Positions 13,201 to 28,000 of a stretch of DNA of 64,000 nucleotides are shown here, piece by piece. Source of the stretch: Liopterus haemorrhoidalis (lineage: Eukaryota; Arthropoda; Insecta; Coleoptera; Dytiscidae); assembly GCA_963971575.1 (NCBI GenBank), contig OZ020611.1:246226654-246290653 (forward strand), given 5' to 3'. How positions within the stretch are numbered: position 1 is the first letter of the stretch; the number at the start of each line of letters is the position of its first letter. Made by a program: the position numbers and the translations under genes. Under the pieces are notes generated by a model. It had not been told where the DNA came from, did no database searches, and saw only the letters and a list, made by a program, of their open reading frames with translations.

Positions 13201-15826
13201 TCGATTTTTTGCCATTTTTAAGGGTTTTGTTTAATGATACATGCTTTTGTATAAGTTTGGTTATTAAGGCCCCAATTTCCTTCGACTAATATAGACTTGA
13301 GGAACTCAAAAATTTAAACCAGAGGTCCATATCTTTTACCGTTATTGAGATATAATTTTTTGAAAAATTAAATTCTATTACGAAAATTTCAAAATTTTTC
13401 AAAATTTTTTTTGTTTAAAATATGTTTTAAAATGTGCCTTTACCATATATCGGACCTTAAAACTTCAAAAATTCCAACCGCAGGTCCCTATCTCTTTTAG
13501 TTTTTGAGATACATGTTCATATACTCTCTGTTAATTTTTTTGAAAAAAAAAAGTTTTCCTAATACAGTCCAAAATATGGCCGTTAGGTAACCTTGGGGTG
13601 AGGATTAATAAAAAAATATTTTAAAAAATCAAGAGGCCTTAGTTTTTGAGTTATAGTCAATTTTAGGTACTATTTTCCGATATAGTCAATTTTAGGTACT
13701 TTTTTTCCGATTTACTCAAAAACAGTTGGCCAAAATCCAAAATGAACCTTATTTTTGTGATCTACGGCCCAATGTGTATCAATTTTGAGAAAAATCCGAA
13801 ATATTTTTTTTGTAAAAACTCGAGAGTTCTTATCGAAGGGGTCCCCCTTACGATTTTTCGATTTTTTGCCATTTTTAAGGGTTTTGTTTAATGATACATG
13901 CTTTTGTATAAGTTTGGTTATTAAGGCCCCAATTTCCTTCGACTAATATGGACTTGAGGAACTCAAAAATTTAAACCAGAGGTCCATACCTTTTACCGTT
14001 ATTGAGATATAATTTTTTGAAAAATTAAATTCTATTACGAAAATTTCAAAATTTTTCAAAATTTTTTTTTGTTTAAAATATGTTTTAAAATATGCCTTTA
14101 CCATATATCGGACCTTAAAACTTCAAAAATTCCAACCGCAGGTCCCTATCTCTTTTAGTTTTTGAGATACATGTTCATATACTCTCTGTTAATTTTTTTG
14201 AAAAAAAAAAGTTTTCCTAATACAGTCCAAAATATGGCCGTTAGGTAACCTTGGGGTGAGGATTAATAAAAAAATATTTAAAAAAATCAAGAGGCCTTAG
14301 TTTTTGAGTTATAGTTAATTTTAGGTACTATTTTCCGATATAGTCAATTTTAGGTAATTTTTTTCCGATTTACTCAAAAACAGTTGGCCAAAATCCAAAA
14401 TGAACCTTATTTTTGTGATCTACGGCCCAATGTGTATCAATTTTGAGAAAAATCCGAAATATTTTTTTTTGTAAAAATTCGAGATTTCTTATCGAAGGGG
14501 TCTCCCTTACGATTTTTCGATTTTTTGCCTTTTTTTAAGGGTTTTGTTTAATGATACATGCTTTTGTATAAGTTTGGTTATTAAGGCCCCAATTTCCTTC
14601 GACTAATATGGACTTGAGGAACTCAAAAATTTAAACTAGAGGTCCCTATCTTTTACCGTTATTGAGATATAATTTTTTGAAAAATTAAATTCTATTACAA
14701 AAATTTCAAAATTTTTCAAAATTTTTTTTTGTTTAAAATATGTTTTAAAATGTGCCTTTACCATATATCGGACCTTAAAACTTCAAAAATTCCAACCGCA
14801 GGTCCCTATCTCTTTTAGTTTTTGAGATACATGTTCATATACTCTCTGTTAATTTTTTTGAAAAAAAAAAGTTTTCCTAATACAGTCCAAAATATGGCCG
14901 TTAGGTAACCTTGGGGTGAGGATTAATAAAAAAATATTTAAAAAAATCAAGAGGCCTTAGTTTTTGAGTTATAGTCAATTTTAGGTACTATTTTCCGATA
15001 TAGTCAATTTTAGGTACTTTTTTTCCGATTTACTCAAAAACAGTTGGCCAAAATCCAAAATGAACCTTATTTTTGTGATCTACGGCCCAATGTGTATCAA
15101 TTTTGAGAAAAATCCGAAATATTTTTTTTTGTAAAAATTCGAGATTTCTTATCGAAGGGGTCCCCCTTACGATTTTTCGATTTTTTGCCATTTTTAAGGG
15201 TTTTGTTTAATGATACATGCTTTTGTATAAGTTTGGTTATTAAGGCCCCAATTTCCTTCGACTAAAATGGACTTGAGGAACTCAAAAATTTAAACCAGAG
15301 GTCCCTATCTTTTACCGTTATTGAGATATAATTTTTTGAAAAATTAAATTCTATTACAAAAATTTCAAAATTTTTCAAAATTTTTTTTTGTTTAAAATAT
15401 GTTTTAAAATGTGCCTTTACCATATATCGGACCTTAAAACTTCAAAAATTCCAACCGCAGGTCCCTATCTCTTTTAGTTTTTGAGATACATGTTCATATA
15501 CTCTCTGTTAATTTTTTTGAAAAAAAAAAGTTTTCCTAATACAGTCCAAAATATGGCCGATAGGTAATTTTGGGGTGAGGATTAATGAAAAAATATTTAA
15601 AAAAATCAAGAGGCCTTAGTTTTTGAGTTATAGTCAATTTTAGGTACTATTTTCCGATATAGTCAATTTTAGGTACTTTTTTTCCGATTTACTCAAAAAC
15701 AGTTGGCCAAAATCCAAAATGAACCTTATTTTTGTGATCTACGGCCCAATGTGTATCAATTTTGAGAAAAATCCGAAATATTTTTTTTTGTAAAAATTCG
15801 AGATTTCTTATCGAAGGGGTCTCCTT
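7254..15826 (+). repeat. Higher-order block of the satellite, 8-unit offset (~5.27 kb)
   Basis: Rare unit variants recur at one fixed distance. ACTAATATAG (instead of ACTAATATGG) appears at 8011 and 13285, an offset of 5274. The variant AAAAACTCGAGAGTTC appears at about 8541 and 13814, an offset of 5273. The units around them also match in order: a GCCATTTTT unit, the ATATAG unit, a CCATACC/AAAATATGCC unit, then an AACTAGAGG unit. This is what a block duplication of about eight units would leave. Confidence 0.8.
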
Positions 15827-17148
15827 TACGATTTTTCGATTTTTTGCCTTTTTTTAAGGGTTTTGTTTAATGATACATGCTTTTGTATAAGTTTGGTTAT
15901 TAAGGCCCCAATTTCCTTCGACTAATATGGACTTGAGGAACTCAAAAATTTAAACTAGAGGTCCCTATCTTTTACCGTTATTGAGATATAATTTTTTGAA
16001 AAATTAAATTCTATTACAAAAATTTCAAAATTTTTCAAAATTTTTTTTTGTTTAAAATATGTTTTAAAATGTGCCTTTACCATATATCGGACCTTAAAAC
16101 TTCAAAAATTCCAACCGCAGGTCCCTATCTCTTTTAGTTTTTGAGATACATGTTCATATACTCTCTGTTAATTTTTTTGAAAAAAAAAAGTTTTCCTAAT
16201 ACAGTCCAAAATATGGCCGTTAGGTAACCTTGGGGTGAGGATTAATAAAAAAATATTTAAAAAAATCAAGAGGCCTTAGTTTTTGAGTTATAGTCAATTT
16301 TAGGTACTATTTTCCGATATAGTCAATTTTAGGTACTTTTTTTCCGATTTACTCAAAAACAGTTGGCCAAAATCCAAAATGAACCTTATTTTTGTGATCT
16401 ACGGCCCAATGTGTATCAATTTTGAGAAAAATCCGAAATATTTTTTTTTGTAAAAATTCGAGATTTCTTATCGAAGGGGTCCCCCTTACGATTTTTCGAT
16501 TTTTTGCCATTTTTAAGGGTTTTGTTTAATGATACATGCTTTTGTATAAGTTTGGTTATTAAGGCCCCAATTTCCTTCGACTAAAATGGACTTGAGGAAC
16601 TCAAAAATTTAAACCAGAGGTCCCTATCTTTTACCGTTATTGAGATATAATTTTTTGAAAAATTAAATTCTATTACAAAAATTTCAAAATTTTTCAAAAT
16701 TTTTTTTTGTTTAAAATATGTTTTAAAATGTGCCGTTACCATATATCGGACCTTAAAACTTCAAAAATTCCAACCGCAGGTCCCTATCTCTTTTAGTTTT
16801 TGAGATACATGTTCATATACTCTCTGTTAATTTTTTTGAAAAAAAAAAGTTTTCCTAATACAGTCCAAAATATGGCCGTTAGGTAATTTTGGGGTGAGGA
16901 TTAATGAAAAAATATTTAAAAAAATCAAGAGGCCTTAGTTTTTGAGTTATAGTCAATTTTAGGTACTATTTTCCGATATAGTCAATTTTAGGTACTTTTT
17001 TTCCGATTTACTCAAAAACAGTTGGCCAAAATCCAAAATGAACCTTATTTTTGTGATCTACGGCCCAATGTGTATCAATTTTGAGAAAAATCCGAAATAT
17101 TTTTTTTTGTAAAAATTCGAGATTTCTTATCGAAGGGGTCCCCCTTAC

Positions 17149-19773
17149 GATTTTTCGATTTTTTGCCATTTTTAAGGGTTTTGTTTAATGATACATGCTT
17201 TTGTATAAGTTTGGTTATTAAGGCCCCAATTTCCTTCGACTAATATGGACTTGAGGAACTCAAAAATTTAAACCAGAGGTCCATATCTTTTACCGTTATT
17301 GAGATATAATTTTTTGAAAAATTAAATTCTATTACGAAAATTTCAAAATTTTTCAAAATTTTTTTTTGTTTAAAATATGTTTTAAAATGTGCCTTTACCA
17401 TATATCGGACCTTAAAACTTCAAAAATTCCAACCGCAGGTCCCTATCTCTTTTAGTTTTTGAGATACATGTTCATATACTCTCTGTTAATTTTTTTGAAA
17501 AAAAAAAGTTTCCTAATACAGTCCAAAATATGGCCGTTAGGTAACTTTGGGGTGAGGATTAATAAAAAAATATTTAAAAAAATCAAGAGGCCTTAGTTTT
17601 TGAGTTATAGTCAATTTTAGGTACTATTTTCCGATATAGTCAATTTTAGGTACTTTTTTTCCGATTTACTCAAAAACAGTTGGCCAAAATCCAAAATGAA
17701 CCTTATTTTTGTGATCTACGGCCCAATGTGTATCAATTTTGAGAAAAATCCGAAATATTTTTTTTTGTAAAAATTCGAGATTTCTTATCGAAGGGGTCCC
17801 CCTTACGATTTTTCGATTTTTTGCCATTTTTAAGGGTTTTGTTTAATGATACATGCTTTTGTATAAGTTTGGTTATTAAGGCCCCAATTTCCTTCGACTA
17901 AAATGGACTTGAGGAACTCAAAAATTTAAACCAGAGGTCCCTATCTTTTACCGTTATTGAGATATAATTTTTTGAAAAATTAAATTCTATTACAAAAATT
18001 TCAAAATTTTTCAAAATTTTTTTTTGTTTAAAATATGTTTTAAAATGTGCCTTTACCATATATCGGACCTTAAAACTTCAAAAATTCCAACCGCAGGTCC
18101 CTATCTCTTTTAGTTTTTGAGATACATGTTCATATACTCTCTGTTAATTTTTTTGAAAAAAAAAAGTTTTCCTAATACAGTCCAAAATATGGCCGTTAGG
18201 TAATTTTGGGGTGAGGATTAATGAAAAAATATTTAAAAAAATCAAGAGGCCTTAGTTTTTGAGTTATAGTCAATTTTAGGTACTATTTTCCGATATAGTC
18301 AATTTTAGGTACTTTTTTTCCGATTTACTCAAAAACAGTTGGCCAAAATCCAAAATGAACCTTATTTTTGTGATCTACGGCCCAATGTGTATCAATTTTG
18401 AGAAAAATCCGAAATATTTTTTTTTGTAAAAATTCGAGATTTCTTATCGAAGGGGTCCCCCTTACGATTTTTCGATTTTTTGCCATTTTTAAGGGTTTTG
18501 TTTAATGATACATGCTTTTGTATAAGTTTGGTTATTAAGGCCCCAATTTCCTTCGACTAATATGGACTTGAGGAACTCAAAAATTTAAACCAGAGGTCCA
18601 TATCTTTTACCGTTATTGAGATATAATTTTTTGAAAAATTAAATTCTATTACGAAAATTTCAAAATTTTTCAAAATTTTTTTTTGTTTAAAATATGTTTT
18701 AAAATGTGCCTTTACCATATATCGGACCTTAAAACTTCAAAAATTCCAACCGCAGGTCCCTATCTCTTTTAGTTTTTGAGATACATGTTCATATACTCTC
18801 TGTTAATTTTTTTGAAAAAAAAAAGTTTCCTAATACAGTCCAAAATATGGCCGTTAGGTAACTTTGGGGTGAGGATTAATAAAAAAATATTTAAAAAAAT
18901 CAAGAGGCCTTAGTTTTTGAGTTATAGTCAATTTTAGGTACTATTTTCCGATATAGTCAATTTTAGGTACTTTTTTTCCGATTTACTCAAAAACAGTTGG
19001 CCAAAATCCAAAATGAACCTTATTTTTGTGATCTACGGCCCAATGTGTATCAATTTTGAGAAAAATCCGAAATATTTTTTTTTGTAAAAATTCGAGATTT
19101 CTTATCGAAGGGGTCCCCCTTACGATTTTTCGATTTTTTGCCATTTTTAAGGGTTTTGTTTAATGATACATGCTTTTGTATAAGTTTGGTTATTAAGGCC
19201 CCAATTTCCTTCGACTAAAATGGACTTGAGGAACTCAAAAATTTAAACCAGAGGTCCCTATCTTTTACCGTTATTGAGATATAATTTTTTGAAAAATTAA
19301 ATTCTATTACAAAAATTTCAAAATTTTTCAAAATTTTTTTTGTTTAAAATATGTTTTAAAATGTGCCTTTACCATATATCGGACCTTAAAACTTCAAAAA
19401 TTCCAACCGCAGGTCCCTATCTCTTTTAGTTTTTGAGATACATGTTCATATACTCTCTGTTAATTTTTTTGAAAAAAAAAAGTTTTCCTAATACAGTCCA
19501 AAATATGGCCGTTAGGTAATTTTGGGGTGAGGATTAATGAAAAAATATTTAAAAAAATCAAGAGGCCTTAGTTTTTGAGTTATAGTCAATTTTAGGTACT
19601 ATTTTCCGATATAGTCAATTTTAGGTACTTTTTTTCCGATTTACTCAAAAACAGTTGGCCAAAATCCAAAATGAACCTTATTTTTGTGATCTACGGCCCA
19701 ATGTGTATCAATTTTGAGAAAAATCCGAAATATTTTTTTTTGTAAAAATTCGAGATTTCTTATCGAAGGGGTC
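17149..19773 (+). repeat. Satellite dimer duplicated (~1.32 kb)
   Basis: A unit carrying CCATATC, ATTACGAAAA, the shortened AAAGTTTCCTAAT and GTTAGGTAACTTT, followed by a GTTAGGTAATTTT unit, occurs twice in a row (AAAGTTTCCTAAT near 17507 and 18826). The dimer is the local period here. Confidence 0.75.
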
Positions 19774-22700
19774 TCCCTTACGATTTTTCGATTTTTTGCC
19801 TTTTTTTAAGGGTTTTGTTTAATGATACATGCTTTTGTATAAGTTTGGTTATTAAGGCCCCAATTTCCTTCGACTAATATGGACTTGAGGAACTCAAAAA
19901 TTTAAACTAGAGGTCCCTATCTTTTACCGTTATTGAGATATAATTTTTTGAAAAATTTAATTCTATTACAAAAATTTCAAAATTTTTCAAAATTTTTTTT
20001 GGTTTAAAATATGTTTTAAAATGTGCCTTTACCATATATTGGACCTTAAAACTTCAAAAATTCCAACCGCAGGTCCCTATCTCTTTTAGTTTTTGAGATA
20101 CATGTTCATATACTCTCTGTTAATTTTTTTGAAAAAAAAAAGTTTTCCTAATACAGTCCAAAATATGGCCGTTAGGTAATTTTGGGGTAAGGATTAATAA
20201 AAAAATATTTAAAAAAATCAAGAGTCCTTAGTTTTTGAGTTATAGTCAATTTTAGGTACTATTTTCCGATATAGTCAATTTTAGGTACTTTTTTTTCCGA
20301 TTTACTCAAAAACAGTTGGCCAAAATCCAAAATGAACCTTATTTTTGTGATCTACGGCCCAACGTGTATCAATTTTGAGAAAAATCCGAAATATTTTTTC
20401 TTGTAAAAATTCGAGATTTCTTATCGAAGGGGTCCCCATTACGATTTTTTGCCATTATTAAGGGTTTTGTTTAATGATACATGCTTTTGTATAAGTTTGG
20501 TTATTAAGGCCCCAATTTCCTTCGACTAAAATGGACTTGAGGAACTCAAAAATTTAAACCAGAGGTCCCTATCTTTAACCGTTATTGAGATATAATTTTT
20601 TGAAAAATTAAATTCTATTACAAAAATTTCAAAATTTTTCAAAAATTTTTTTTGTTTAAAATATGTTTTAAAATGTGCCTTTACCATATATCGGACCTTA
20701 AAACTTCAAAAATTCCAACCGCAGGTCCCTATCTCTTTTAGTTTTTGAGATACATGTTCATATACTCTCTGTTAATTTTTTGAAAAAAAAAAGTTTTCCT
20801 AATACAGTTCAAAATATGACCGTTAGGTAATTTTGGGGTGAGGATTAATAAAAAAATATTTTAGAAAATCAAGAGGCCTTAGTTTTTGAGTTATAGTCAA
20901 TTTTAGGTACTATTTTCCGATATAGTCAATTTTAGGTACTTTTTTTCCGATTTACTCAAAAACAGTTGGCCAAAATCCAAAATGAACCTTATTTTTGTGA
21001 TCTACGGCCCAATGTGTATCAATTTTGAGAAAAATCCGAAATATTTTTTTTTGTAAAAATTCGATATTTCTTATCGAAGGGGTCTCCCTTACGATTTTTC
21101 GATTTTTTGCCTTTTTTTAAGGGTTTTGTTTAATGATACATGCTTTTGTATAAGTTTGGTTATTAAGGCCCCAATTTCCTTCGACTAATATGGACTTGAG
21201 GAACTCAAAAATTTAAACTAGAGGTCCCTATCTTTTACCGTTATTGAGATATAATTTTTTGAAAAATTAAATTCTATTACAAAAAATTCAAAATTTTTCA
21301 AAATTTTTTTTGTTTAAAATATGTTTTAAAATGTGCCTTTACGATATATCGGACCTTAAAACTTCAAAAATTCCAACCGCAGGTCCCTATCTCTTTTAGT
21401 TTTTGAGATACATGTTCATATACTCTCTGTTAATTTTTTTGAAAAAAAAAAGTTTCCTAATACAGTCCAAAATATGGCCGTTAGGTAACTTTGGGGTGAG
21501 GATTAATAAAAAAATATTTAAAAAAATCAAGAGGCCTTAGTTTTTGAGTTATAGTCAATTTTAGGTACTATTTTCCGATATAGTCAATTTTAGGTACTTT
21601 TTTTCCGATTTACTCAAAAACAGTTGGCCAAAATCCAAAATGAACCTTATTTTTGTGATCTACGGCCCAATGTGTATCAATTTTGAGAAAAATCCGAAAT
21701 ATTTTTTTTTGTAAAAATTCGAGATTTCTTATCGAAGGGGTCCCCCTTACGATTTTTCGATTTTTTGCCATTTTTAAGGGTTTTGTTTAATGATACATGC
21801 TTTTGTATAAGTTTGGTTATTAAGGCCCCAATTTCCTTCGACTAAAATGGACTTGAGGAACTCAAAAATTTAAACCAGAGGTCCCTATCTTTTACCGTTA
21901 TTGAGATATAATTTTTTGAAAAATTAAATTCTATTACAAAAATTTCAAAATTTTTCAAAAATTTTTTTTGTTTAAAATATGTTCTAAAATGTGCCTTTAC
22001 CATATATCGGACCTTAAAACTTCAAAAATTCCAACCGCAGGTCCCTATCTCTTTTAGTTTTTGAGATACATGTTCATATACTCTCTGTTAATTTTTTGAA
22101 AAAAAAAGTTTTCCTAATACAGTTCAAAATATGACCGCTAGGTAATTTTGGGGTGAGGATTAATAAAAAAATATTACAAAAAATCAAGAGGCCTTAGTTT
22201 TTGAGTTATAGTCAATTTTAGGTACTATTTTCCGATATAGTCAATTTTAGGTACTTTTTTTCCGATTTACTCAAAAACAGTTGGCCAAAATCCAAAATGA
22301 ACCTTATTTTTGTGATCTACGGCCCAATGTGTATCAATTTTGAGAAAAATCCGAAATATTTTTTTTTGTAAAAATTCGAGATTTCTTATCGAAGGGGTTC
22401 CCCCTTACGATTTTTCGATTTTTTGCCATTTTTAAGGGTTTTGTTTAATGATACATGCTTTTGTATAAGTTTGGTTATTAAGGCCCCAATTTCCTTCGAC
22501 TAAAATGGACTTGAGGAACTCAAAAATTTAAACCAGAGGTCCCTATCTTTTACCGTTATTGAGATATAATTTTTTGAAAAATTAAATTCTATTACAAAAA
22601 TTTCAAAATTTTTCAAAAATTTTTTTTGTTTAAAATATGTTCTAAAATGTGCCTTTACCATATATCGGACCTTAAAACTTCAAAAATTCCAACCGCAGGT

Positions 22701-24400
22701 CCCTATCTCTTTTAGTTTTTGAGATACATGTTCATATACTCTCTGTTAATTTTTTGAAAAAAAAAGTTTTCCTAATACAGTTCAAAATATGACCGCTAGG
22801 TAATTTTGGGGTGAGGATTAATAAAAAAATATTACAAAAAATCAAGAGGCCTTAGTTTTTGAGTTATAGTCAATTTTAGGTACTATTTTCCGATATAGTC
22901 AATTTTAGGTACTGTTTTTCCGATTTACTCAAAAACAGTTGGCCAAAATCCAAAATGAACCTTATTTTTGTGATCTACGGCCCAACGTGTATCAATTTTG
23001 AGAAAAATCCGAAATATTTTTTTTTGTAAAAATTCGAGATTTCCTATCGAAGGGGTCTCCCTTACGATTTTTCTATTTTTGGCCATTTTTAAGGGTTTTG
23101 TTTAATGATACATGCTTTTGTATAAGTTTGGTTATTAAGGCCCCAATTTCCTTCGACTAATATGGACTTGAGGAACTCAAAAATTTAAACCAGAGGTCCC
23201 TATCTTTTACCGTTATTGAGATATAATTTTTTGAAAAATTAAATTCTATTACAAAAATTTCAAAATTTTTCAAAATTTTTTTTGTTTTAAAATATGTTTT
23301 AAAATGTGCCCTTACCATATATCGGACCTTAAAACTTCAAAAATTCCAACCGCAGGTCCCTATCTCTTTTAGTTTTTGAGATACATGTTCATATACTCTC
23401 TGTTAATTTTTTTGAAAAAAAAAAGTTTTCCTAATACAGTCCAAAATATGGCCGTTAGGTAATTTTGGGGTGAGGATTAATAAAAAAATATTTAAAAAAA
23501 TCAAGAGTCCTTAGTTTTTGAGTTATAGTCAATTTTACGTACTATTTTCCGATATAGTCAATTTTAGGTACTTTTTTTTCCGATTTACTCAAAAACAGTT
23601 GGCCAAAATCCAAAATGAACCTTATTTTTGTGATCTACGGCCCAACGTGTATCAATTTTGAGAAAAATCTGAAATATTTTTTCTTGTAAAAATTCGAGAT
23701 TTCTTATCGAAGGGGTCCCCATTACGATTTTTTGCCATTATTAAGGGTTTTGTTTAATGATACATGCTTTTGTATAAGTTTGGTTATTAAGGCCCCAATT
23801 TCCTTCGACTAAAATGGACTTGAGGAACTCAAAAATTTAAACCAGAGGTCCCTATCTTTAACCGTTATTGAGATATAATTTTTTGAAAAATTAAATTCTA
23901 TTACAAAAATTTCAAAATTTTTCAAAAATTTTTTTTGTTTAAAATATGTTTTAAAATGTGCCTTTACCATATATCGGACCTTAAAACTTCAAAAATTCCA
24001 ACCGCAGGTCCCTATCTCTTTTAGTTTTTGAGATACATGTTCATATACTCTCTGTTAATTTTTTGAAAAAAAAAAGTTTTCCTAATACAGTTCAAAATAT
24101 GACCGTTAGGTAATTTTGGGGTGAGGATTAATAAAAAAATATTTTAGAAAATTAAGAGGCCTTAGTTTTTGAGTTATAGTCAATTTTAGGTACTATTTTC
24201 CGATATAGTCAATTTTAGGTACTTTTTTTCCGATTTACTCAAAAACAGTTGGCCAAAATCCAAAATGAACCTTATTTTTGTGATCTACGGCCCAACGTGT
24301 ATCAATTTTAAGAAAAATCCGAAATATTTTTTTTTTGTAAAAATTCGAGATTTCCTATCGAAGGGGTCTCCCTTACGATTTTTCGATTTTTGGCCATTTT
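19773..24400 (+). repeat. Satellite block with 5-unit offset and an adjacent unit duplication
   Basis: A unit lacking part of the TTTTTCGATTTTTTG stretch, with CCCCATTACG and GCCATTATTAAGG, occurs at 20434 and 23717, about five units apart. Between them two adjacent units share GTTCTAAAATG, GACCGCTAGG and ATATTACAAAAA (about 21740-23050), one unit apart. These units are visibly more diverged from the array consensus than those before 19.7 kb. Confidence 0.7.
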
Positions 24401-25019
24401 TAAGAGTTTTGTTTAATGATACATGCTTTTATATAAGTTTGGTTATTAAGGCCCCAATTTCCTTCGACTAATATGGACTTGAGGAACTCAAAAATTTAAA
24501 CCAGAGGTCCCTATCTTTTACCGTTATTGAGATATAATTTTTTGAAAAATTAAATTCTATTACAAAAATTTCAAAATTTTTCAAAATTTTTTTTGGTTTA
24601 AAATATGTTTTAAAATGTGCCTTTACCATATATTGGACCTTAAAACTTCAAAAATTCCAACCGCAGGTCCCTATCTCCTTTAGTTTTTGAGATACATGTT
24701 CATATACTCTCTGTTAATTTTTTTGAAAAAAAAAAGTTTTTATAATACAGTCCAAAATATGGCCGTTAGGTAATTTTGGGGTGAGGATTAATAAAAAAAT
24801 ATTTAAAAAAATCAAGAGGCCTTAGTTTTTGAGTTATAGTCAATTTTAGGTACTATTTTCCGATATAGTCAATTTTAGGTACTTTTTTTCCGATTTACTC
24901 AAAAACAGTTGGCCAAAATCCAAAATGAACCTTATTTTTGTGATCTACGGCCCAACGTGTATCAATTTTGAGAAAAATCCGAAATATTTTTTTTTGTAAA
25001 AATTCGAGATTTCCTATCG

Positions 25020-28000
25020 AAGGGGTCTCCCTTACGATTTTTCGTTTTTTTGCCATTTTTAAGGGTTTTGTTTAATGATACATGCTTTTGTATAAGTTTG
25101 GTTATTAAGGCCCCAATTTCCTTCGACTAAAATGGACTTGAGGAACTCAAAAATTTAAACCAGAGGTCCCTATCTTTTACCGTTATTGAGATATAATTTT
25201 TTAAAAAATTAAATTCTATTACAAAAATTTCAAAATTTTTCAAAATTTTTTTTTGTTTAAAATATGTTATAAAATGTGCCTTTACCATATATCGGACCTT
25301 AAAGCTTCAAAAATTCCAACCGCAGGTCCCTATCTCTTTTAGTTTTTGAGATACATGTTCATATACTCTCTGTTAATTTTTTTGAAAAAAAAAAGTTTTT
25401 CTAATACAGTCCAAAATATGGCCGTTAGGTAATTTTGGGGTGAGGATTAATAAAAAAATATTTAAAAAAATCAAGAGGCCTTAGTTTTTGAGTTATAGTC
25501 AATTTTAGGTACTATTTTCCGATATAGTCAATTTTAGGTACTTTTTTTCCGATTTACTCAAAAACAGTTGGCCAAAATCCAAAATGAACCTTATTTTTGT
25601 GATCTACGGCCCAATGTGTATCAATTTTGAGAAAAATCCGAAATATTTTTTTTTGTAAAAATTCGAGATTTCTTATCGAAGGGGTCTCCCTTACGATTTT
25701 TCGATTTTTTGCCTTTTTTTAAGGGTTTTGTTTAATGATACATGCTTTTGTATAAGTTTGGTTATTAAGGCCCCAATTTCCTTCGACTAATATGGACTTG
25801 AGGAACTCAAAAATTTAAACTAGAGGTCCCTATCTTTTACCGTTATTGAGATATAATTTTTTGAAAAATTAAATTCTATTACAAAAATTTCAAAATTTTT
25901 CAAAAATTTTTTTTGTTTAAAATATGTTTTAAAATGTGCCTTTACCATATATCGGACCTTAAAACTTCAAAAATTCCAACCGCAGGTCCCTATCTCTTTT
26001 AGTTTTTGAGATACATGTTCATATACTCTCTGTTAATTTTTTTGAAAAAAAAAAGTTTTCCTAATACAGTCCAAAATATGACCGTTAGGTAACTTTGGGG
26101 TGAGGATTAATAAAAAAATATTTAAAAAAATCAAGAGGCCTTAGTTTTTGAGTTATAGTCAATTTTAGGTACTATTTTCCGATATAGTCAATTTTAGGTA
26201 CTTTTTTTCCGATTTACTCAAAAACAGTTGGCCAAAATCCCAAATGAACCTTATTTATGTGATCTACGGCCCAATGTGTATCAATTTTGAGAAAAATCCG
26301 AAATATATTTTTTTGTAAAAATTCGAGATTTCTTATCGAAGGGGTCCCCCTTACGATTTTTCGATTTTTTGCCATTTTTAAGGGTTTTGTTTAATGATAC
26401 ATGCTTTTGTATAAGTTTGGTTATTAAGGCCCCAATTTCCTTCGACTAAAATGGACTTGAGGAACTCAAAAATTCAAACCAGAGGTCCCTATCTTTTACC
26501 GTTATTGAGATATAATTTTTTAAAAAATTAAATTCTATTACAAAAATTTCAAAATTTTTCAAAATTTTTTTTTGTTTAAAATATGTTATAAAATGTGCCT
26601 TTACCATATATCGGACCTTAAAGCTTCAAAAATTCCAACCGCAGGTCCCTATCTCTTTTAGTTTTTGAGATACATGTTCATATACTCTCTGTTAATTTTT
26701 TTGAAAAAAAAAAGTTTTTCTAATACAGTCCAAAATATGGCCGTTAGGTAATTTTGGGGTGAGGCTTAATAAAAAAATATTTAAAAAAATCAAGAGGCCT
26801 TAGTTTTTGAGTTATAGTCAATTTTAGGTACTATTTTCCGATATAGTCAATTTTAGGTACTTTTTTTCCGATTTACTCAAAAACAGTTGGCCAAAATCCC
26901 AAATGAACCTTATTTATGTGATCTACGGCCCAATGTGTATCAATTTTGAGAAAAATCCGAAATATATTTTTTTGTAAAAATTCGAGATTTCTTATCGAAG
27001 GGGTCTCCCTTACGATTTTTCGATTTTTTGCCTTTTTTTAAGGGTTTTGTTTAATGATACATGCTTTTGTATAAGTTTGGTTATTAAGGCCCCAATTTCC
27101 TTCGACTAATATGGACTTGAGGAACTCAAAAATTTAAACTAGAGGTCCCTATCTTTTACCGTTATTGAGATATAATTTTTTGAAAAATTAAATTCTATTA
27201 CAAAAATTTCAAAATTTTTCAAAATTTTTTTTTGTTTAAAATATGTTTTAAAATGTGCCTTTACCATATATCGGACCTTAAAACTTCAAAAATTCCAACC
27301 GCAGGTCCCTATCTCTTTTAGTTTTTGAGATACATGTTCATATACTCTCTGTTAATTTTTTTGAAAAAAAAAAGTTTTCTTAATACAGTCCAAAATATGG
27401 CCGTTAGGTAACCTTGGGGTGAGGATTAATAAAAAAATATTTAAAAAAATCAAGAGGCCTTAGTTTTTGAGTTATAGTCAATTTTAGGTACTATTTTCCG
27501 ATATAGTCAATTTTAGGTACTTTTTTTCCGATTTACTCAAAAACAGTTGGCCAAAATCCAAAATGAACCTTATTTTTGTGATCTACGGCCCAATGTGTAT
27601 CAATTTTGAGAAAAATCCGATAATTTTTTTTTGTAAAAATTCGAGATTTCTTATCGAAGGGGTCCCCCTTACGATTTTTCGATTTTTTGCCATTTTTAAG
27701 GGTTTTGTTTAATGATACATGCTTTTGTATAAGTTTGGTTATTAAGGCCCCAATTTCCTTCGACTAAAATGGACTTGAGGAACTCAAAAATTAAAACCAG
27801 AGGTCCCTATCTTTTACCGTTATTGAGATATAATTTTTTAAAAAATTAAATTCTATTACAAAAATTTCAAAATTTTTCAAAATTTTTTTTTGTTTAAAAT
27901 ATGTTATAAAATGTGCCTTTACCATATATCGGACCTTAAAGCTTCAAAAATTCCAACCGCAGGTCCCTATCTCTTTTAGTTTTTGAGATACATGTTCATA

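Noticed and set aside
24265..24471. 68-residue open frame within the satellite
   Set aside because: It exists only because one variant unit lost stops. The same position in other units is closed, and the sequence is non-coding tandem repeat.
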